Shown: positions 53,615-63,306, counted from the first letter of the stretch. The stretch is DNA of 64,000 nucleotides from Rhizobium sp. 18065 (GCF_902706095.1 NZ_CACSJP010000005.1:62001-126000); one strand, 5' to 3'. Numbers and translations are program-made. The notes: generated by a model from the sequence alone, not told the origin.

Positions 53615-55033
53615 TCAGCGTTTGCGCTTGCGGTTCTCGAACGGGTTGTCGCTCGCCTTGAAATGGATGCGGATCGGAACGCCCGGCATCTCGAAATCAT
53701 TGCGCAGACCATTCGTCAGGTAGCGGATATAGCTTTCCGGTACCGCTTCCGGCCGCGTGCAGGAAATCATGAACGCCGGCGGACGAGCCTTGATCTGCGT
53801 CATGTATTTCAGCTTCAGGCGACGGCCGGAGACTGCCGGTGGCGGATGCTGGATCTGCTGCGTGTCCAGCCAGCGGTTCAGTTTGGCGGTCGAGATGCGG
53901 CGGTTCCAGACGCGGTCCGTATCGATGACGGCCTGCATCAGCTTGTCGAGGCCATAGCCCGTCTGGCCGGACATCGGCACGGCACGAATGCCGCGCGCCT
54001 GCGCCAGAAGACGATCGGTCTTCTCGCGCAATTCGGCCAGAACGGCCTGCGGATCCTCGACCAGATCCCATTTATTGAATGCGAGAACCGCAGCGCGGCC
54101 TTCGCGGATTACCAGATCCACCAGTTGCAGATCCTGCTTTTCGAACGGAATGGTCGAATCGAAGACGATCACCACGGTTTCGGCAAAGCGGATCGAGCGC
54201 AACGCATCGGCAACCGAGAGCTTTTCAAGCTTCTCCTGGACGCGCGCCTTCTTGCGCATGCCGGCGGTGTCGAACATCTTGATCATCCGTCCGCGCCAGT
54301 CCCACTCGACCGAGATGCTGTCGCGGGTGATGCCGGCTTCCGGTCCCGTCAGCAGACGGTCTTCGCCGAGAAAACGGTTGATCAGCGTCGACTTGCCGGC
54401 ATTCGGGCGGCCGATAATGGCCACGCGCAGCGGCTTGCTGTCGTCGTATTCCGGCTCATAGTCGTCGTCGAAGTCCTCTTCGCCACGCAGGTCGACATCG
54501 GTTTCCGGCTCGTCGATTTCTTCCGGGAAGGCAACGTCTTCGCCGATCGCCTCGACGATGGCATCGCGCAGATCGATCATGCCCTGGCCATGTTCGGCCG
54601 AAATCGGAACAGGTTCGCCAAGCCCGAGCGTATAGGCGTCGTAGAAACCGCCATCGGAGCCCTTGGCTTCCGACTTGTTCGCCACCAGCACCACCGGCTT
54701 GCCACGGCGACGCAGCAGTTCGCCAAACGTCTTGTCGAGCGGCGTCAGGCCGAATTTGGCGTCGACCACGAACAGCGTCAGGTCCGCGTCGTCGATCGCC
54801 AGTTCGGTCTGGGCGCGCATGCGGCCCTCGAGCGTATCGGGACCGGTCTCTTCGAGACCTGCGGTATCGATGATGGTGAAACGCAGGTCCACGAGCTTGG
54901 CATCGCCCGGACGCCGGTCGCGGGTGACCCCTGGCGTGTCATCGACAAGCGCCAGCTTCTTGCCAACCAGACGGTTGAACAGCGTCGACTTGCCGACATT
55001 CGGGCGCCCGACGATGGCGACGGTGAAACTCAT
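53615..55033 (-). CDS. der: Ribosome biogenesis GTPase Der (EngA)
   Basis: 472 residues from ATG 55033 ([18 protein letters not shown]); the frame runs further upstream but the family starts here. Two tandem GTPase domains, unique to Der: first [26 protein letters not shown]; second [30 protein letters not shown]; then the KH-like C-terminal domain ([22 protein letters not shown]). The linker ([27 protein letters not shown]) is unusually long and acidic, as in rhizobial Der. Essential for 50S assembly. Confidence 0.97.
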   Translation of the reverse strand: MSFTVAIVGRPNVGKSTLFNRLVGKKLALVDDTPGVTRDRRPGDAKLVDLRFTIIDTAGLEETGPDTLEGRMRAQTELAIDDADLTLFVVDAKFGLTPLDKTFGELLRRRGKPVVLVANKSEAKGSDGGFYDAYTLGLGEPVPISAEHGQGMIDLRDAIVEAIGEDVAFPEEIDEPETDVDLRGEEDFDDDYEPEYDDSKPLRVAIIGRPNAGKSTLINRFLGEDRLLTGPEAGITRDSISVEWDWRGRMIKMFDTAGMRKKARVQEKLEKLSVADALRSIRFAETVVIVFDSTIPFEKQDLQLVDLVIREGRAAVLAFNKWDLVEDPQAVLAELREKTDRLLAQARGIRAVPMSGQTGYGLDKLMQAVIDTDRVWNRRISTAKLNRWLDTQQIQHPPPAVSGRRLKLKYMTQIKARPPAFMISCTRPEAVPESYIRYLTNGLRNDFEMPGVPIRIHFKASDNPFENRKRKR

Positions 55034-55071
55034 GAAACTTCGTCCTTCCGGGCGCGTACGCCCAAGCTGGC

Positions 55072-55743
55072 TTACGGCGCCTTGCCGGAAGCCGTGATGT
55101 TGTCGAGAAGCATCTGGGCGCGGTTCGCAACATTGCGCGGCGCCTCGGAATCCTCGGTGATCTGTTCGAACCATTCGCGGGCCCGGGTCATGTCGCCAGC
55201 CTTGTAGGCAGACAGACCAAGTGCTTCGCGTGCGCCATGGCGCAGGGCATTGGTCGGCGTTGCCATGGCTTCAACCTCGGCCGAAACCTGTTCATAGGTA
55301 CCGGCATCGACCAGCAGCCAGGCGGCACGGATCTTCGCCGTATTGCGGATGATCTCCGGAACCGATGTGTCCTTGCTGATCGCCTGGAAGGAAGCCACGG
55401 CTGCAGCCTGGTCGCCCTTCTGGCCGAGAACCGTTGCTGCCCGGAAACGGGCGAGCACGCCGTAAGCGCCGTAGCCGTCCTGCTCGAGCGCCTTCAATGC
55501 AGCTTCCGCCTCATCGTTCTTGCCCTGATCCGCAAGGCTGAGTGCTGCCAGGAACTTGTCGCCGGCATCCGAAGCCTGGGTCGAGTGCCAATGGTTCCAA
55601 ACCCGATGACCGGCCGTGCCGACAACGATCAGCACCGCGGCGGCGATGATGAACCGGCTGTAGCGCTTCCAGGCATTGCGCACCTGGTCGGAGCGCAGCT
55701 CCTCGTTCACTTCGCGGATAAAGCTGTCGTTGTTGTCAACCAT
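55072..55743 (-). CDS. YfgM-like membrane-anchored TPR protein
   Basis: About 223 residues. A cytoplasmic N-terminus ([22 protein letters not shown]), one membrane segment at about 29-48 ([20 protein letters not shown]) and a periplasmic tetratricopeptide-type helical domain ([48 protein letters not shown]...). This is the YfgM/DUF2659 pattern; YfgM sits upstream of der in gammaproteobacteria and helps periplasmic chaperones with the Sec translocon. The same order here supports the call. GGGA is 6 nt before ATG 55743; ATG 55749 is the alternative. Confidence 0.85.
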   Translation of the reverse strand: MVDNNDSFIREVNEELRSDQVRNAWKRYSRFIIAAAVLIVVGTAGHRVWNHWHSTQASDAGDKFLAALSLADQGKNDEAEAALKALEQDGYGAYGVLARFRAATVLGQKGDQAAAVASFQAISKDTSVPEIIRNTAKIRAAWLLVDAGTYEQVSAEVEAMATPTNALRHGAREALGLSAYKAGDMTRAREWFEQITEDSEAPRNVANRAQMLLDNITASGKAP

Positions 55744-55850
55744 ACTCATTCCCGGACGCTGCCGGCCTTTCCATGCATTTCACTGCGTGAGCGGCCTTCT
55801 AACCGATTTTTGCCCGCTTGTAAGGGGAAAACCGTCAAAAGGCTTAAGGC

Positions 55851-56429
55851 TCACATGGCAAGCGGTGCAACACCGATCAAGATCTCGTGCAGCCAGAAGG
55901 TGATCAGCGCCCAGAGCGCAACGCCGCCGACCACGGCATAGGCGTCGAACCGGGTCGAGACGAAGGCCTGCGGCGTGATCTCGCCGGCGCGCAGGCGGCG
56001 CTTGTAGTTGATCCGCAACACGACGCCCCAGGCGAGAAACGCGACAAACAGCAGGACTGAACGCAGATCACCGTTCGACAGCAGATGCGCCAGCGCCCAG
56101 ATTTTCACCGTCAGCACCATCGGATGCTTGGTCTTCATGGCGATGTGACCGGCCGGCAGCAGGCCGGCAACCAGACAGATCGTGGCAAACAGCATCAGCG
56201 TGACGGTGAGATGGTTCATGCCCATCGGCGGGAACCACAGATTGACGATCGGTGCAGCCGCATAGCCCCAGACCAGCACGGCAAGCGACCCGATGCTCAG
56301 GACTGAATGCAGCCCGCCCCATCCGCCGCGGCCCAGTTTCGCAATCATCGCCTGGCGAAAGCCCGGAACGACGACGCGGATCATGTGCACGCCGATGAAC
56401 AGGATGATACCGAGAATCAGGAGCGTCAT
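55851..56429 (-). CDS. nnrU: NnrU-family membrane protein
   Basis: 192 residues from ATG 56429 with five to six membrane segments: LLILGIILFIGVHMIRVV, GLHSVLSIGSLAVLVWGY, LMLFATICLVAGLLPAGHIAMKTKHPMVLTVKIWALAHLLSNGDLRSVLLFVAFLAWGVV. The HPM...KIWALAHLLSNGD block is the NnrU/isoprenoid-desaturase-like signature. NnrU was named from denitrifier nitric-oxide gene clusters, but no denitrification gene is near and the family is broader. Function unproved. Confidence 0.88.
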   Translation of the reverse strand: MTLLILGIILFIGVHMIRVVVPGFRQAMIAKLGRGGWGGLHSVLSIGSLAVLVWGYAAAPIVNLWFPPMGMNHLTVTLMLFATICLVAGLLPAGHIAMKTKHPMVLTVKIWALAHLLSNGDLRSVLLFVAFLAWGVVLRINYKRRLRAGEITPQAFVSTRFDAYAVVGGVALWALITFWLHEILIGVAPLAM

Positions 56430-56555
56430 CTGCGAAAACCTTTCGATTGATAATGGCAAAGCCATACTGGTCCGGACGGTGAAATTCCAGTCCGTTCAAA
56501 GCTTCGCCGCATTTGAATGAGAGGACGCCTGCTTTGATTTTCGTCAGGCCAAAGC

Positions 56556-57614
56556 ATGTTGCGTTCGATTTTCGCCCTTTCCCTTGCGCTCTCAGCATCC
56601 ATCGCCGTTGCCGAGCCGCATGGCCCTGCGACAATCGGCCCAGTATCGGGCGTCAAACCAGGTGTCGCGCCAACTGTCTCAGGGGGCGCGCAAAAGCCGA
56701 AGCAATTGCTGCTCATCTCCTTCGACGGCGCCCATGACAACCGGCTCTGGGAACGCAGCCGCGCCATTGCAAAGCGCTCCAATGCCCGGTTCACCTATTT
56801 CCTCTCCTGCACGACCCTGATCCCGCGCGCGCGCGCCAGCACTTACAAGGCTCCCGGCAAGAAGGCCGGCCGCTCCAATATCGGCTTTGCACCCACTGTC
56901 GCCGATGTGACGGCGCGGCTCGATAATGTCTGGAGCGCCCATCTGGAAGGCCATGAGATCGCCAGCCATACATGCGGTCATTTCGACGGCAAGGACTGGT
57001 CCAAGCAGGACTGGCTCACCGAGATGGCAACATTCGACCGTGTGCTCACTAACGCCTGGAAAGACAACGGCCTGTCCGATCGCGAACCGGCTGCCTGGGC
57101 GGAATTTGTCGCAAAGGGTATCGTCGGCTTCCGCGCACCCTATCTGTCGGCGCCCAAAAGCCTTTATGAAGCCGAGCGGGAACATGGCTTCCGCTATGAT
57201 GCCAGCCCCGTCACCCGCGATCCGCTCCTGCCCACTCTCGAAGGATCCGTGACACGCTTTGGCTTGCCGCTGATCCCGGAAGGCCCCAGACAGCGCCGCA
57301 TCGTCGCGATGGACTACAATCTCTTCATCCGCCATTCCGCCGGCATCGACCATCCGAGCAAGGCGGCCGAATTCGAGGCGCGTAGCTATGACGCCTTCCG
57401 CGCAGCCTTCGACAGACAGTATAACGGCGATCGCGTCCCCCTGCAGATTGGCCTGCATTTCGTCGAGATGAACGGCGGCGCCTATTGGGCTGCGATGGAA
57501 AGGATAGTCGGTGAGGTCTGCAACATGCCGGACGTCGCCTGCGTCACCTACGCCGAAGCGCTCGACTTGCTGAAAAAGCAAAGTGGCCGGGAACCGGCCA
57601 CTTCGTCATTTTGA
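56556..57614 (+). CDS. Exported polysaccharide deacetylase-family protein
   Basis: 352 residues with signal peptide MLRSIFALSLALSASIAVAE. NodB-type motifs are present in modified form: LISFDGAHDNRLW replaces TFDDG, so the second Asp is shifted or lost; the histidine motif is intact in HEIASHTCGHFDG, and VGFRAPYLSAP supplies the motif-3 Arg; LHFVEMNGGAYW near the end is the His motif. The family removes N-acetyl groups from chitin, peptidoglycan or related polymers in the periplasm. The altered motif 1 makes the substrate uncertain. Its last codons lie inside a terminator hairpin. Confidence 0.82.
   Translation: MLRSIFALSLALSASIAVAEPHGPATIGPVSGVKPGVAPTVSGGAQKPKQLLLISFDGAHDNRLWERSRAIAKRSNARFTYFLSCTTLIPRARASTYKAPGKKAGRSNIGFAPTVADVTARLDNVWSAHLEGHEIASHTCGHFDGKDWSKQDWLTEMATFDRVLTNAWKDNGLSDREPAAWAEFVAKGIVGFRAPYLSAPKSLYEAEREHGFRYDASPVTRDPLLPTLEGSVTRFGLPLIPEGPRQRRIVAMDYNLFIRHSAGIDHPSKAAEFEARSYDAFRAAFDRQYNGDRVPLQIGLHFVEMNGGAYWAAMERIVGEVCNMPDVACVTYAEALDLLKKQSGREPATSSF
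57581..57603. terminator. Hairpin within the 3' end of the deacetylase gene, serving also as bacA terminator
   Basis: AAGTGGCCGG (57581-57590) pairs with CCGGCCACTT (57594-57603) around GAA. On the minus strand it lies 46 bases after the bacA stop and is followed by TGCTTTTTC; on the plus strand it falls inside the last codons of the deacetylase gene. Confidence 0.75.
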
Positions 57615-57648
57615 AACGCAGATTGCGCAATGGTCGACCGCCCCCGGA

Positions 57649-58926
57649 TCAGGGACGGTTCGCCCCCATCTCGCCCTCATCGGCTTCACGCTCCAGATAG
57701 CGCTGATCGATCTCCGGCAACGGCTCGTTGTCGATTGCCGCTTCGAAAGCGCGCAGACGCTTGTGAATCGATAGAAGCTCGACGATCGTCGGCCAGACAT
57801 TGACCAGATACTGGAACGAGTTCGACACCTGCCCGAAGGCCGTGGCGATCTGCTGATAGATACCATAGGTGATCTTCACGGCGACGATGGTCGGCACCAG
57901 CATGAAAATCAGGAACAGCGCGTCGGCCTGACCGTAGAAGGAACGTGCCAGGTTGAAATACGTGTAGTGGAAATACAGCCGGAAATAGTTTTTCCGGACA
58001 TTGGAGAACAGTTCCGCGATGGTCAGCGGCTGGGCCCGGTTGGCATTGTCCTCGCCATAGACGAGTTCCTTGCGGTAGGCTGCCTCGACCCGCTGGTTGC
58101 GGAATTCCAGGCCCGGAAGCTTGATGCCGACAAGTGCCAGAAGTGCTGTTCCGAACACCGACCAGATCAAGGCAAGCCAGAACAGGCTGTGCGGCACGGC
58201 TCCGATGATCGGCAACTCGGTGACGTAGCTGGACAGGACGAAGAGGATCGGCAGGAAGGCGATGAGGTTCATCACCGCATCGATCAGGCTGACGCCGAGC
58301 CCCTCGAAGGTCGAGGCAAAGCGCATCGTATCTTCCTGGATACGCTGAGACGCACCTTCGATATGCCGCAGCTTCTGCCACTTCGACATGTAATATTCGT
58401 TCATCGCGGTGCGCCAGCGGAAGATGTAGTGGCTGACGAAGAAGCGGACGATGACAAACACGAAGACGTTCAGGAATGCGATGCTCCAGAACGTGATCAT
58501 CAGGCTGTAGAAGTCCCCCGTCGTGATCCCCGGCTTGCCCTGCAGCGCATTCTGCAGCAAGTCACCGAAGGGCCGGCGCCAGTTGTTCAGCAGAACCGAG
58601 ACCTGCACGTCGAAATAGGTGGTGAAGATGATGAACATCGTGCCCCAGATCGACCAGAACCGCCACGGGTGATCCTTGGCGTAGAACTGCCAGAACAGGC
58701 CGAAGGCGAGCGACCAGACCGCAGCGTATATATAGAACCACAAGTATGAGTTCGTCAGGAAGAAGCTGAGGTTGATGATCGGCTCGGCGTCGGCCGGCGG
58801 CGGCGGCAGGCCAATGGCTGTGCCCATCTGCTCGCCGAAGAAATACCAGACGAGAACAGAAAGAAGGGTCCAGACAACGAAGGATGAAAAGAACAGTTTG
58901 GGCTTCGGGAAGAAGGATTGAAACAC
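57649..58926 (-). CDS. bacA: Peptide antibiotic/cobalamin transporter BacA (SbmA/BacA family)
   Basis: 425 residues with about seven to eight membrane segments: [103 protein letters not shown], and ENVRK-like [49 protein letters not shown]. The [11 protein letters not shown] motif is diagnostic. A proton-driven importer of peptides (bleomycin, Bac7, nodule cysteine-rich peptides) and vitamin B12; it is needed for chronic infection in Sinorhizobium and Brucella and for lipid A very-long-chain fatty acid content. Single-gene unit. Confidence 0.96.
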   Translation of the reverse strand: MFQSFFPKPKLFFSSFVVWTLLSVLVWYFFGEQMGTAIGLPPPPADAEPIINLSFFLTNSYLWFYIYAAVWSLAFGLFWQFYAKDHPWRFWSIWGTMFIIFTTYFDVQVSVLLNNWRRPFGDLLQNALQGKPGITTGDFYSLMITFWSIAFLNVFVFVIVRFFVSHYIFRWRTAMNEYYMSKWQKLRHIEGASQRIQEDTMRFASTFEGLGVSLIDAVMNLIAFLPILFVLSSYVTELPIIGAVPHSLFWLALIWSVFGTALLALVGIKLPGLEFRNQRVEAAYRKELVYGEDNANRAQPLTIAELFSNVRKNYFRLYFHYTYFNLARSFYGQADALFLIFMLVPTIVAVKITYGIYQQIATAFGQVSNSFQYLVNVWPTIVELLSIHKRLRAFEAAIDNEPLPEIDQRYLEREADEGEMGANRP

Positions 58927-59057
58927 GGAAGGCTGCTTTCGTGAGGTGTCGGGACAGTCTTGGAGGTCGGCCGAACCTAGGGCAGAACCTCAACGCCAGC
59001 AATGCCATCGCCTAAATGTGGCGGAATTACCCGCAGCTATTCACAGTTACCAAACCT

Positions 59058-60245
59058 TCATTTTTCAGCACGCCGGAGAACCAGCGGCAGCACCAGCAGC
59101 AAGGACACAGCCAGCACGGCCGCCGCCACCAGCGTCGGCGCGGCAAAGCTGCCACTACGCTCTGCCAATGTGCCGGCAACGATCGGACCAATGATCTGGC
59201 CGATGCCGAAGGCAGCGGTCATCATCGCCAGCGCCCGGCGCGGACTGCCGGGTGCCAGCACCCGGCCTAGCCGCAGACCATAAGCGGTGACGATCATGAA
59301 TGTCAGACCGAGCAGCAAGCCTCCAACCAGTGGCGCCACCGATACCGGCAAGGCAACTGTTGCCGCCACTCCCAGCGACTGGATCAGCAGCGCCGCGCCA
59401 TAGGCAGCAAACAGACCGATCCGCACCATTACCGGTCGCCAGAGAAAGAGAGAGGCGGCAGCGGCAAGCCCGGTCACGAACCAGGTGAGAAACTCGACGA
59501 AAGGCCCGGCATTGGACATGCGCGCCATGGCGACGATGAAGGTAGCCGTGACCACATATCCGAAGCCGAACAGCCCATAGGACAGGGTCAACAAGACCAG
59601 CGGCCGACGCCAGACAAGCCGTGGCTCTGCGGCAGGCCCGCCTGCTCGCGACGGCGCATGCGGAAGCAGCCACCAGACAATCGCGACAAGCAGCAGCGTC
59701 ACGCCGGCGCTATAAAGCCAATCAAGCCGCCAGGGCGCCGAACCCGAATGGCTAAGCTTCGAGGCGATAAAGACGACGAGTGAGGAGAGTGCGATGCCAA
59801 GTCCCACACCGCCGAAATGCAGGGCCTGGGCAGGTTCGCTGCCCCGCGCCGCGGCATGCGCCAGCACGATCGACGAAATGAAGATCATCGAAAAGGCACT
59901 GGCTACGCCGGCGGCGAAGCGGATGAGGATAAAAACCAGAACATCGCTGGTCAGGCCCATGGCCACCAGCAGCAAAGAGCTCGCAACGAGTGCGACAAGG
60001 CCGATTGCCCGCTCACGCCCGGAGGCCCAACCATAGGCAGCGAGCACCGCTCCGACGAGATAACCGACAAAATTGCCCGCGGCGATCAATCCTGCATCCG
60101 AAGAAGACAGCGGCAGGCCGCTGATCATGCCCGGCAGGATCGGCGTGAAGACGAAGCGTCCGAAGCCCATGGCGGCTGCCATGGCCAGTGCCCCGGCGAC
60201 GGCTGTCTTGGCGAGATTGACGTCTTTTGGACTTTTATCATGCAT
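59058..60245 (-). CDS. YbfB/YjiJ-type major facilitator transporter
   Basis: 395 residues from ATG 60245 with twelve hydrophobic segments. Opening AVAGALAMAAAMGFGRFVFTPILPGM and SDAGLIAAGNFVGYLVGAVLAAYGWASGRERAIG are the hallmarks of the YbfB/YjiJ MFS group, which exports or imports unknown small molecules. The C-terminal half ends in LVAAAVLAVSLLLVLPLVLRRAEK. The open frame continues 63 bases upstream without a ribosome site. No regulator is adjacent. Confidence 0.88.
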   Translation of the reverse strand: MHDKSPKDVNLAKTAVAGALAMAAAMGFGRFVFTPILPGMISGLPLSSSDAGLIAAGNFVGYLVGAVLAAYGWASGRERAIGLVALVASSLLLVAMGLTSDVLVFILIRFAAGVASAFSMIFISSIVLAHAAARGSEPAQALHFGGVGLGIALSSLVVFIASKLSHSGSAPWRLDWLYSAGVTLLLVAIVWWLLPHAPSRAGGPAAEPRLVWRRPLVLLTLSYGLFGFGYVVTATFIVAMARMSNAGPFVEFLTWFVTGLAAAASLFLWRPVMVRIGLFAAYGAALLIQSLGVAATVALPVSVAPLVGGLLLGLTFMIVTAYGLRLGRVLAPGSPRRALAMMTAAFGIGQIIGPIVAGTLAERSGSFAAPTLVAAAVLAVSLLLVLPLVLRRAEK

Positions 60246-60426
60246 GGCGCCGCTTATCGCATTGCACAAAGTCAGCGACAAACAAGTATTGCTGATGCCA
60301 TGCTTCACAGACTTGAATGCGGCAACCGACAGGCGGCCGGTGTTCGCAACAGCAGTTTCGCAAACACCGGCTTGCTCTTGTGGCAGAAATCGCTAGTGGA
60401 GAGGCAAATATCCAAGGAGCACCACC

Positions 60427-60657
60427 ATGAGCGACCTGACCCTGCAACAGGCGATCGACAACATCTACGTGTCGATCAACAAAGACAATGAAGACCTGGA
60501 TCTCCACGTCGCCGCCCTCAAGGCCGCCATGGCAAAGGAGGGCGTCAAGGAAGCCGTCTTCGAACCGGCAAAGCTTGCCCAGTCCAACCGCCAGGGCCGC
60601 AAGATCATGCAATCCTTCTTCCGCAAGAAGGGCATATCGATCAGTTTCTCAGCCTGA
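60427..60657 (+). CDS. Small conserved hypothetical protein
   Basis: 76 residues, AAGGAG 9 nt before the ATG. MSDLTLQQAIDNIYVSINKD then NEDLDLHVAALKAAMAKEGV, followed by a basic tail ending in FFRKKGISISFSA. Soluble and probably helical with a basic tail that could bind nucleic acid or membrane. I do not recognise a named family. A strong ribosome site and isolated promoter space support it. Confidence 0.7.
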   Translation: MSDLTLQQAIDNIYVSINKDNEDLDLHVAALKAAMAKEGVKEAVFEPAKLAQSNRQGRKIMQSFFRKKGISISFSA

Positions 60658-60721
60658 GGCAGACAAATGACGCCGGCGGGCAAACCGTCGGCGAACGCCC
60701 GCGAGCACCTGCTCACAGCGG

Positions 60722-61102
60722 TCAGGCAGCAGCAGCCTTCAGGACGAAGTCAGCCTCTATTTCCTCGAAAGGCACGAGAATCTTGCCGGCAGCGTCGCGG
60801 CTGACAAGTCCCCATTCCTCCAGCGCGACAACATCCTCATGCACGCGCTTGACGTCACGTTCCAGTGCGCGTGCAAGGCCGCGGATACTGACCGGGCCAA
60901 TCGCCTGTAAGCGTTCGATCAGTTCCCAGCGTCTGGGTGAGATCACGGAAAAGAGTTGTGCGGGAGAGCTGAATGTCAGGACAGCCGCGGGGTTCTGAAC
61001 CTCGCCGGAATTCCATGCTGCGGCAAAACCCTGTCCCATCGCCCGAAGCGCTGTGATCTCGTCATCGTTCTGGCGAATTTGGATAACGGCGCGTTTCATC
61101 AC
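60722..61102 (-). CDS. Putative antitoxin with winged helix (HVO_A0114/TumA-like)
   Basis: 126 residues. The C-terminal half is a MarR-like winged helix (LFSVISPRRWELIERLQAIGPVSIRGLARALERDVKRVHEDVVALEEWGLVSRDAAGKI) ending in acidic IEADFVLKAAAA. The family accompanies DUF6516/TumE-type genes in alphaproteobacteria as the DNA-binding antitoxin. It is translationally coupled to the upstream gene by a 4-base ATGA overlap; toxin-first order is unusual for type II modules but normal for this family. It probably binds the palindrome over the module promoter. Confidence 0.8.
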   Translation of the reverse strand: MMKRAVIQIRQNDDEITALRAMGQGFAAAWNSGEVQNPAAVLTFSSPAQLFSVISPRRWELIERLQAIGPVSIRGLARALERDVKRVHEDVVALEEWGLVSRDAAGKILVPFEEIEADFVLKAAAA

Positions 61103-61380
61103 GGCATCCTCCTTGTCACTTCCATCAGAAAATCAGCGATCAATTGATCGACATCGGTAAAAGCATAGGGCTTTTCGACGCCGTCCAGATGGCAATGATC
61201 ACCCTTTCCACGCTCATTGTCGAAGCCGACGATCCGCTTGCCTTTGTGGCCGAAGAAAAGTCGATACTTGAAGGAATGCAGGCTTCCGGGAACCGGCTGG
61301 GGAATTTTCCAGACGATCATCTCGACAATGGAGCCGTCCCGCAAAACCCGCTTTTCGTGAAACAGCTTCTCGGCCCTCAT
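61099..61380 (-). CDS. Putative toxin of the TumE (DUF6516) family
   Basis: 93 residues from ATG 61380: MRAEKLFHEKRVLRDGSIVE, then MIVWKIPQPVPGSLHSFKYR and a stretch ending KGDHCHLDGVEKPYAFTDVDQLIADFLMEV. The pattern VxxDGxIVEMxVWK.P.PVPGS.H.FKYRL, then DNE.GKGDH.H, is that of the small TumE-type proteins paired with HVO_A0114-like partners. The mechanism is not well defined in general. The start chosen lies 6 bases after a promoter -10-like GACAAT, so the mRNA may be leaderless; a longer in-frame start at 61440 has no ribosome site. Confidence 0.78.
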   Translation of the reverse strand: MRAEKLFHEKRVLRDGSIVEMIVWKIPQPVPGSLHSFKYRLFFGHKGKRIVGFDNERGKGDHCHLDGVEKPYAFTDVDQLIADFLMEVTRRMP

Positions 61381-61426
61381 GTTGGCATTGTCGCCAACAA
61401 TAAGACCGTTGTCAATAACGCCAACA
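61380..61426 (-). promoter_or_regulatory. Promoter and palindromic operator of the TumE/TumA-like module
   Basis: On the minus strand TTGACA (61415-61410), a 17-base spacer and GACAAT (61392-61387) form a good sigma-70-type promoter whose start site would fall at or next to the toxin ATG (61380). TGTTGGC-N6-GCCAACA spans 61380-61399, covering the -10 and the ATG; another GCCAACA lies at 61420-61426. This is the expected arrangement for autorepression by the winged-helix antitoxin. Confidence 0.6.
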
Positions 61427-61458
61427 GATGAGCTGCGCAAACACGCAGCGGTCGTTGA

Positions 61459-62211
61459 TCAATCGGCCAGCGTCAGCACCAGCGGACCATTGCGGGTCAC
61501 CACGATCGTATGCTCGAACTGCACTGTCGGAGCACTGGGTTCGCTGAACAAGGTCCAGTTGTCCTTGTCGCCGTCCTCGGCCCAGATGCCACCGAGCGAC
61601 AGGAAAGGCTCGATGGTAAACACCAGCCCCTCCTCCATGATCCGCGTCTCGTCCGGATCCGGCCAGGTCGATAGCTCCTTCGGCTCTTCGTGCAGCGAGC
61701 GGCCGACGCCGTGGCTGGCCAGGTTCTGGATCAGCGTGTAGCGGTTCTTCTTGGCAAACGCCCCGATCGCATTGCCGATATTGGCCATCGGCTGGCCGGT
61801 CTTGACCTGATTGAGCCCGACCCACAGCGCCCGCCTGCCATCGCGCAGCAGACGTTCGATCTTCGCCACACCCGGCGGCACGATGAAGGACGAGCCGGTA
61901 TCGCCAAAGAAGCCGTTCTTTTCCGCCGACACGTCGATATTGACGAGGTCACCGGCCTTGATGATTCGATCGCCGGGAATGCCGTGGGCGACCTCTTCAT
62001 TGACACTGATGCAGGTCGCACCGGGAAACTCGTAGCAGAGTTCCGGCGCCGACCGCGCGCCATTGTCTTCAAGGACCTTTCGTCCGATCAGGTCCAGCTC
62101 GCGTGTCGTGATCCCCGGCTCAAGCGCCGCCGCCATGGTTTTCACGGCAACGGCGCACAGGCGCCCGATGTCTTTCAGATGGGTCAGTTCGTCATCGTTT
62201 TGAACGATCAT
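61459..62211 (-). CDS. map: Methionine aminopeptidase, type I (second copy type)
   Basis: 250 residues. It removes the N-terminal Met of new proteins. Metal ligands are visible: Asp in VNIDVSAEKNGFFGDTGSSF (two Asp), His in NLASHGVGRSLHEEP, Glu in FTIEPFLS and Glu in QFEHTIVVT; also His in EVAHGIPG. The start MIVQNDDELTHLKDIGRLCAVAV is typical of the short rhizobial form without the SH3-binding extension. It is probably not the ribosomal-protein-linked housekeeping copy. Ends about 80 bases downstream of the toxin-antitoxin promoter. Confidence 0.95.
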   Translation of the reverse strand: MIVQNDDELTHLKDIGRLCAVAVKTMAAALEPGITTRELDLIGRKVLEDNGARSAPELCYEFPGATCISVNEEVAHGIPGDRIIKAGDLVNIDVSAEKNGFFGDTGSSFIVPPGVAKIERLLRDGRRALWVGLNQVKTGQPMANIGNAIGAFAKKNRYTLIQNLASHGVGRSLHEEPKELSTWPDPDETRIMEEGLVFTIEPFLSLGGIWAEDGDKDNWTLFSEPSAPTVQFEHTIVVTRNGPLVLTLAD

Positions 62212-62259
62212 CTTGGTCTCTCAGCCGCAAGCGGCGCACAATTGTCGAAGTCCGGCTGA

Positions 62260-63306
62260 TTACGCAGCCGAAGCCTTCGACGTCAACGCCTGACGCACCA
62301 GCGGCGCGACTTTTGTGCCGTAAAGCTCGATGCCATGCATGATATCCTTGTGCGGCATCGGGCCGATCGCCATCTGCAGCAGGAAGCGGTCGTTCTTGAA
62401 GATCGCGTGCTGGGCGACAATCTTTTCCGCCATGGTTTCCGGATCGCCGACGAAAAGCGCACCGCGCGGTCCGCGCGACGCATCGAACTGCGCCCGGCTC
62501 GTCGGTCCCCAGCCGCGCTCGCGGCCGATGCGATTCATCACCTCGGCCTGCGGCGCGTAGAAGATATCGGCGGCCGATTCGGTCGTGTCATGGACGAAGC
62601 CATGCACATTGATGCTGGTTTTCAGCGTGGCGGCATCGACACCGGCCTTGGCGGCACTCTGCCGATAGAGGTCGAAGAGCGGCGCGAAACGATGCGGTTC
62701 GCCGCCGATGATGGCGAGCGCCAGCGGCAGGCCGAGATAGCCGGCGCGCGCCGCCGACTGCGGCGTACCGCCGATCGCGATCCAAAGTGGCAGCGGATCC
62801 TGCAGCGGACGCGGATAGACGCCGCGCCCCTTGATCGGCTTGCGCGTCTCGCCTTCCCACGTCACCACCTCGTTCTCGCGGATTTCCATCAGCAACTGCA
62901 GCTTTTCGGCAAACAACAGGTCGTAGTCTTCGAGTTCATAACCGAACAGCGGAAAGCTTTCGATGAAGGATCCACGGCCCGCCATCATCTCGACGCGACC
63001 GTTCGACAGCAGATCGACAGTGGCAAACTGCTGGAACACGCGCACCGGATCGTCCGAACTCAGCACAGTCACGGCGCTGGAGAGGCGAATGTTCTTCGTC
63101 TGCACGGCCGCCGCCGCCAGGATCGTGGCCGGAGACGACGCCATATAGTCCGGCCGGTGATGCTCGCCAAGACCGAAGACATCGAGGCCGACGTCATCGG
63201 CCAGCTTGATCTCCTCGAGCAATTCATCCACGCGGCGCTTGGCCTCGGCACCCTTGTTGGCCGCATTCGGATCGACGTCTGCAAATGTATAAAGGCCAAG
63301 TTCCAC
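62260..63306 (-). CDS. LLM-class flavin-dependent oxidoreductase (luciferase-like monooxygenase)
   Basis: 348 residues from GTG 63306. That start gives the family N-terminus (M)ELGLYTFADVDPN and has GGAG 7 nt upstream (63314-63317), so I prefer it to ATG 63342, whose extra 12 residues are not family-like. The TIM-barrel flavin fold shows GLGEHHRPDYMASSPATILAAAAVQTKNIRLSSAVTVLSSDDPVRVFQQFATVDLLSNGRVEMMAGRGSF, and VGDPETMAEKIV near the end. It uses FMNH2 or F420-like flavins with oxygen on an unknown substrate. Single gene, divergent from bdhA. Confidence 0.9.
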   Translation of the reverse strand: MELGLYTFADVDPNAANKGAEAKRRVDELLEEIKLADDVGLDVFGLGEHHRPDYMASSPATILAAAAVQTKNIRLSSAVTVLSSDDPVRVFQQFATVDLLSNGRVEMMAGRGSFIESFPLFGYELEDYDLLFAEKLQLLMEIRENEVVTWEGETRKPIKGRGVYPRPLQDPLPLWIAIGGTPQSAARAGYLGLPLALAIIGGEPHRFAPLFDLYRQSAAKAGVDAATLKTSINVHGFVHDTTESAADIFYAPQAEVMNRIGRERGWGPTSRAQFDASRGPRGALFVGDPETMAEKIVAQHAIFKNDRFLLQMAIGPMPHKDIMHGIELYGTKVAPLVRQALTSKASAA

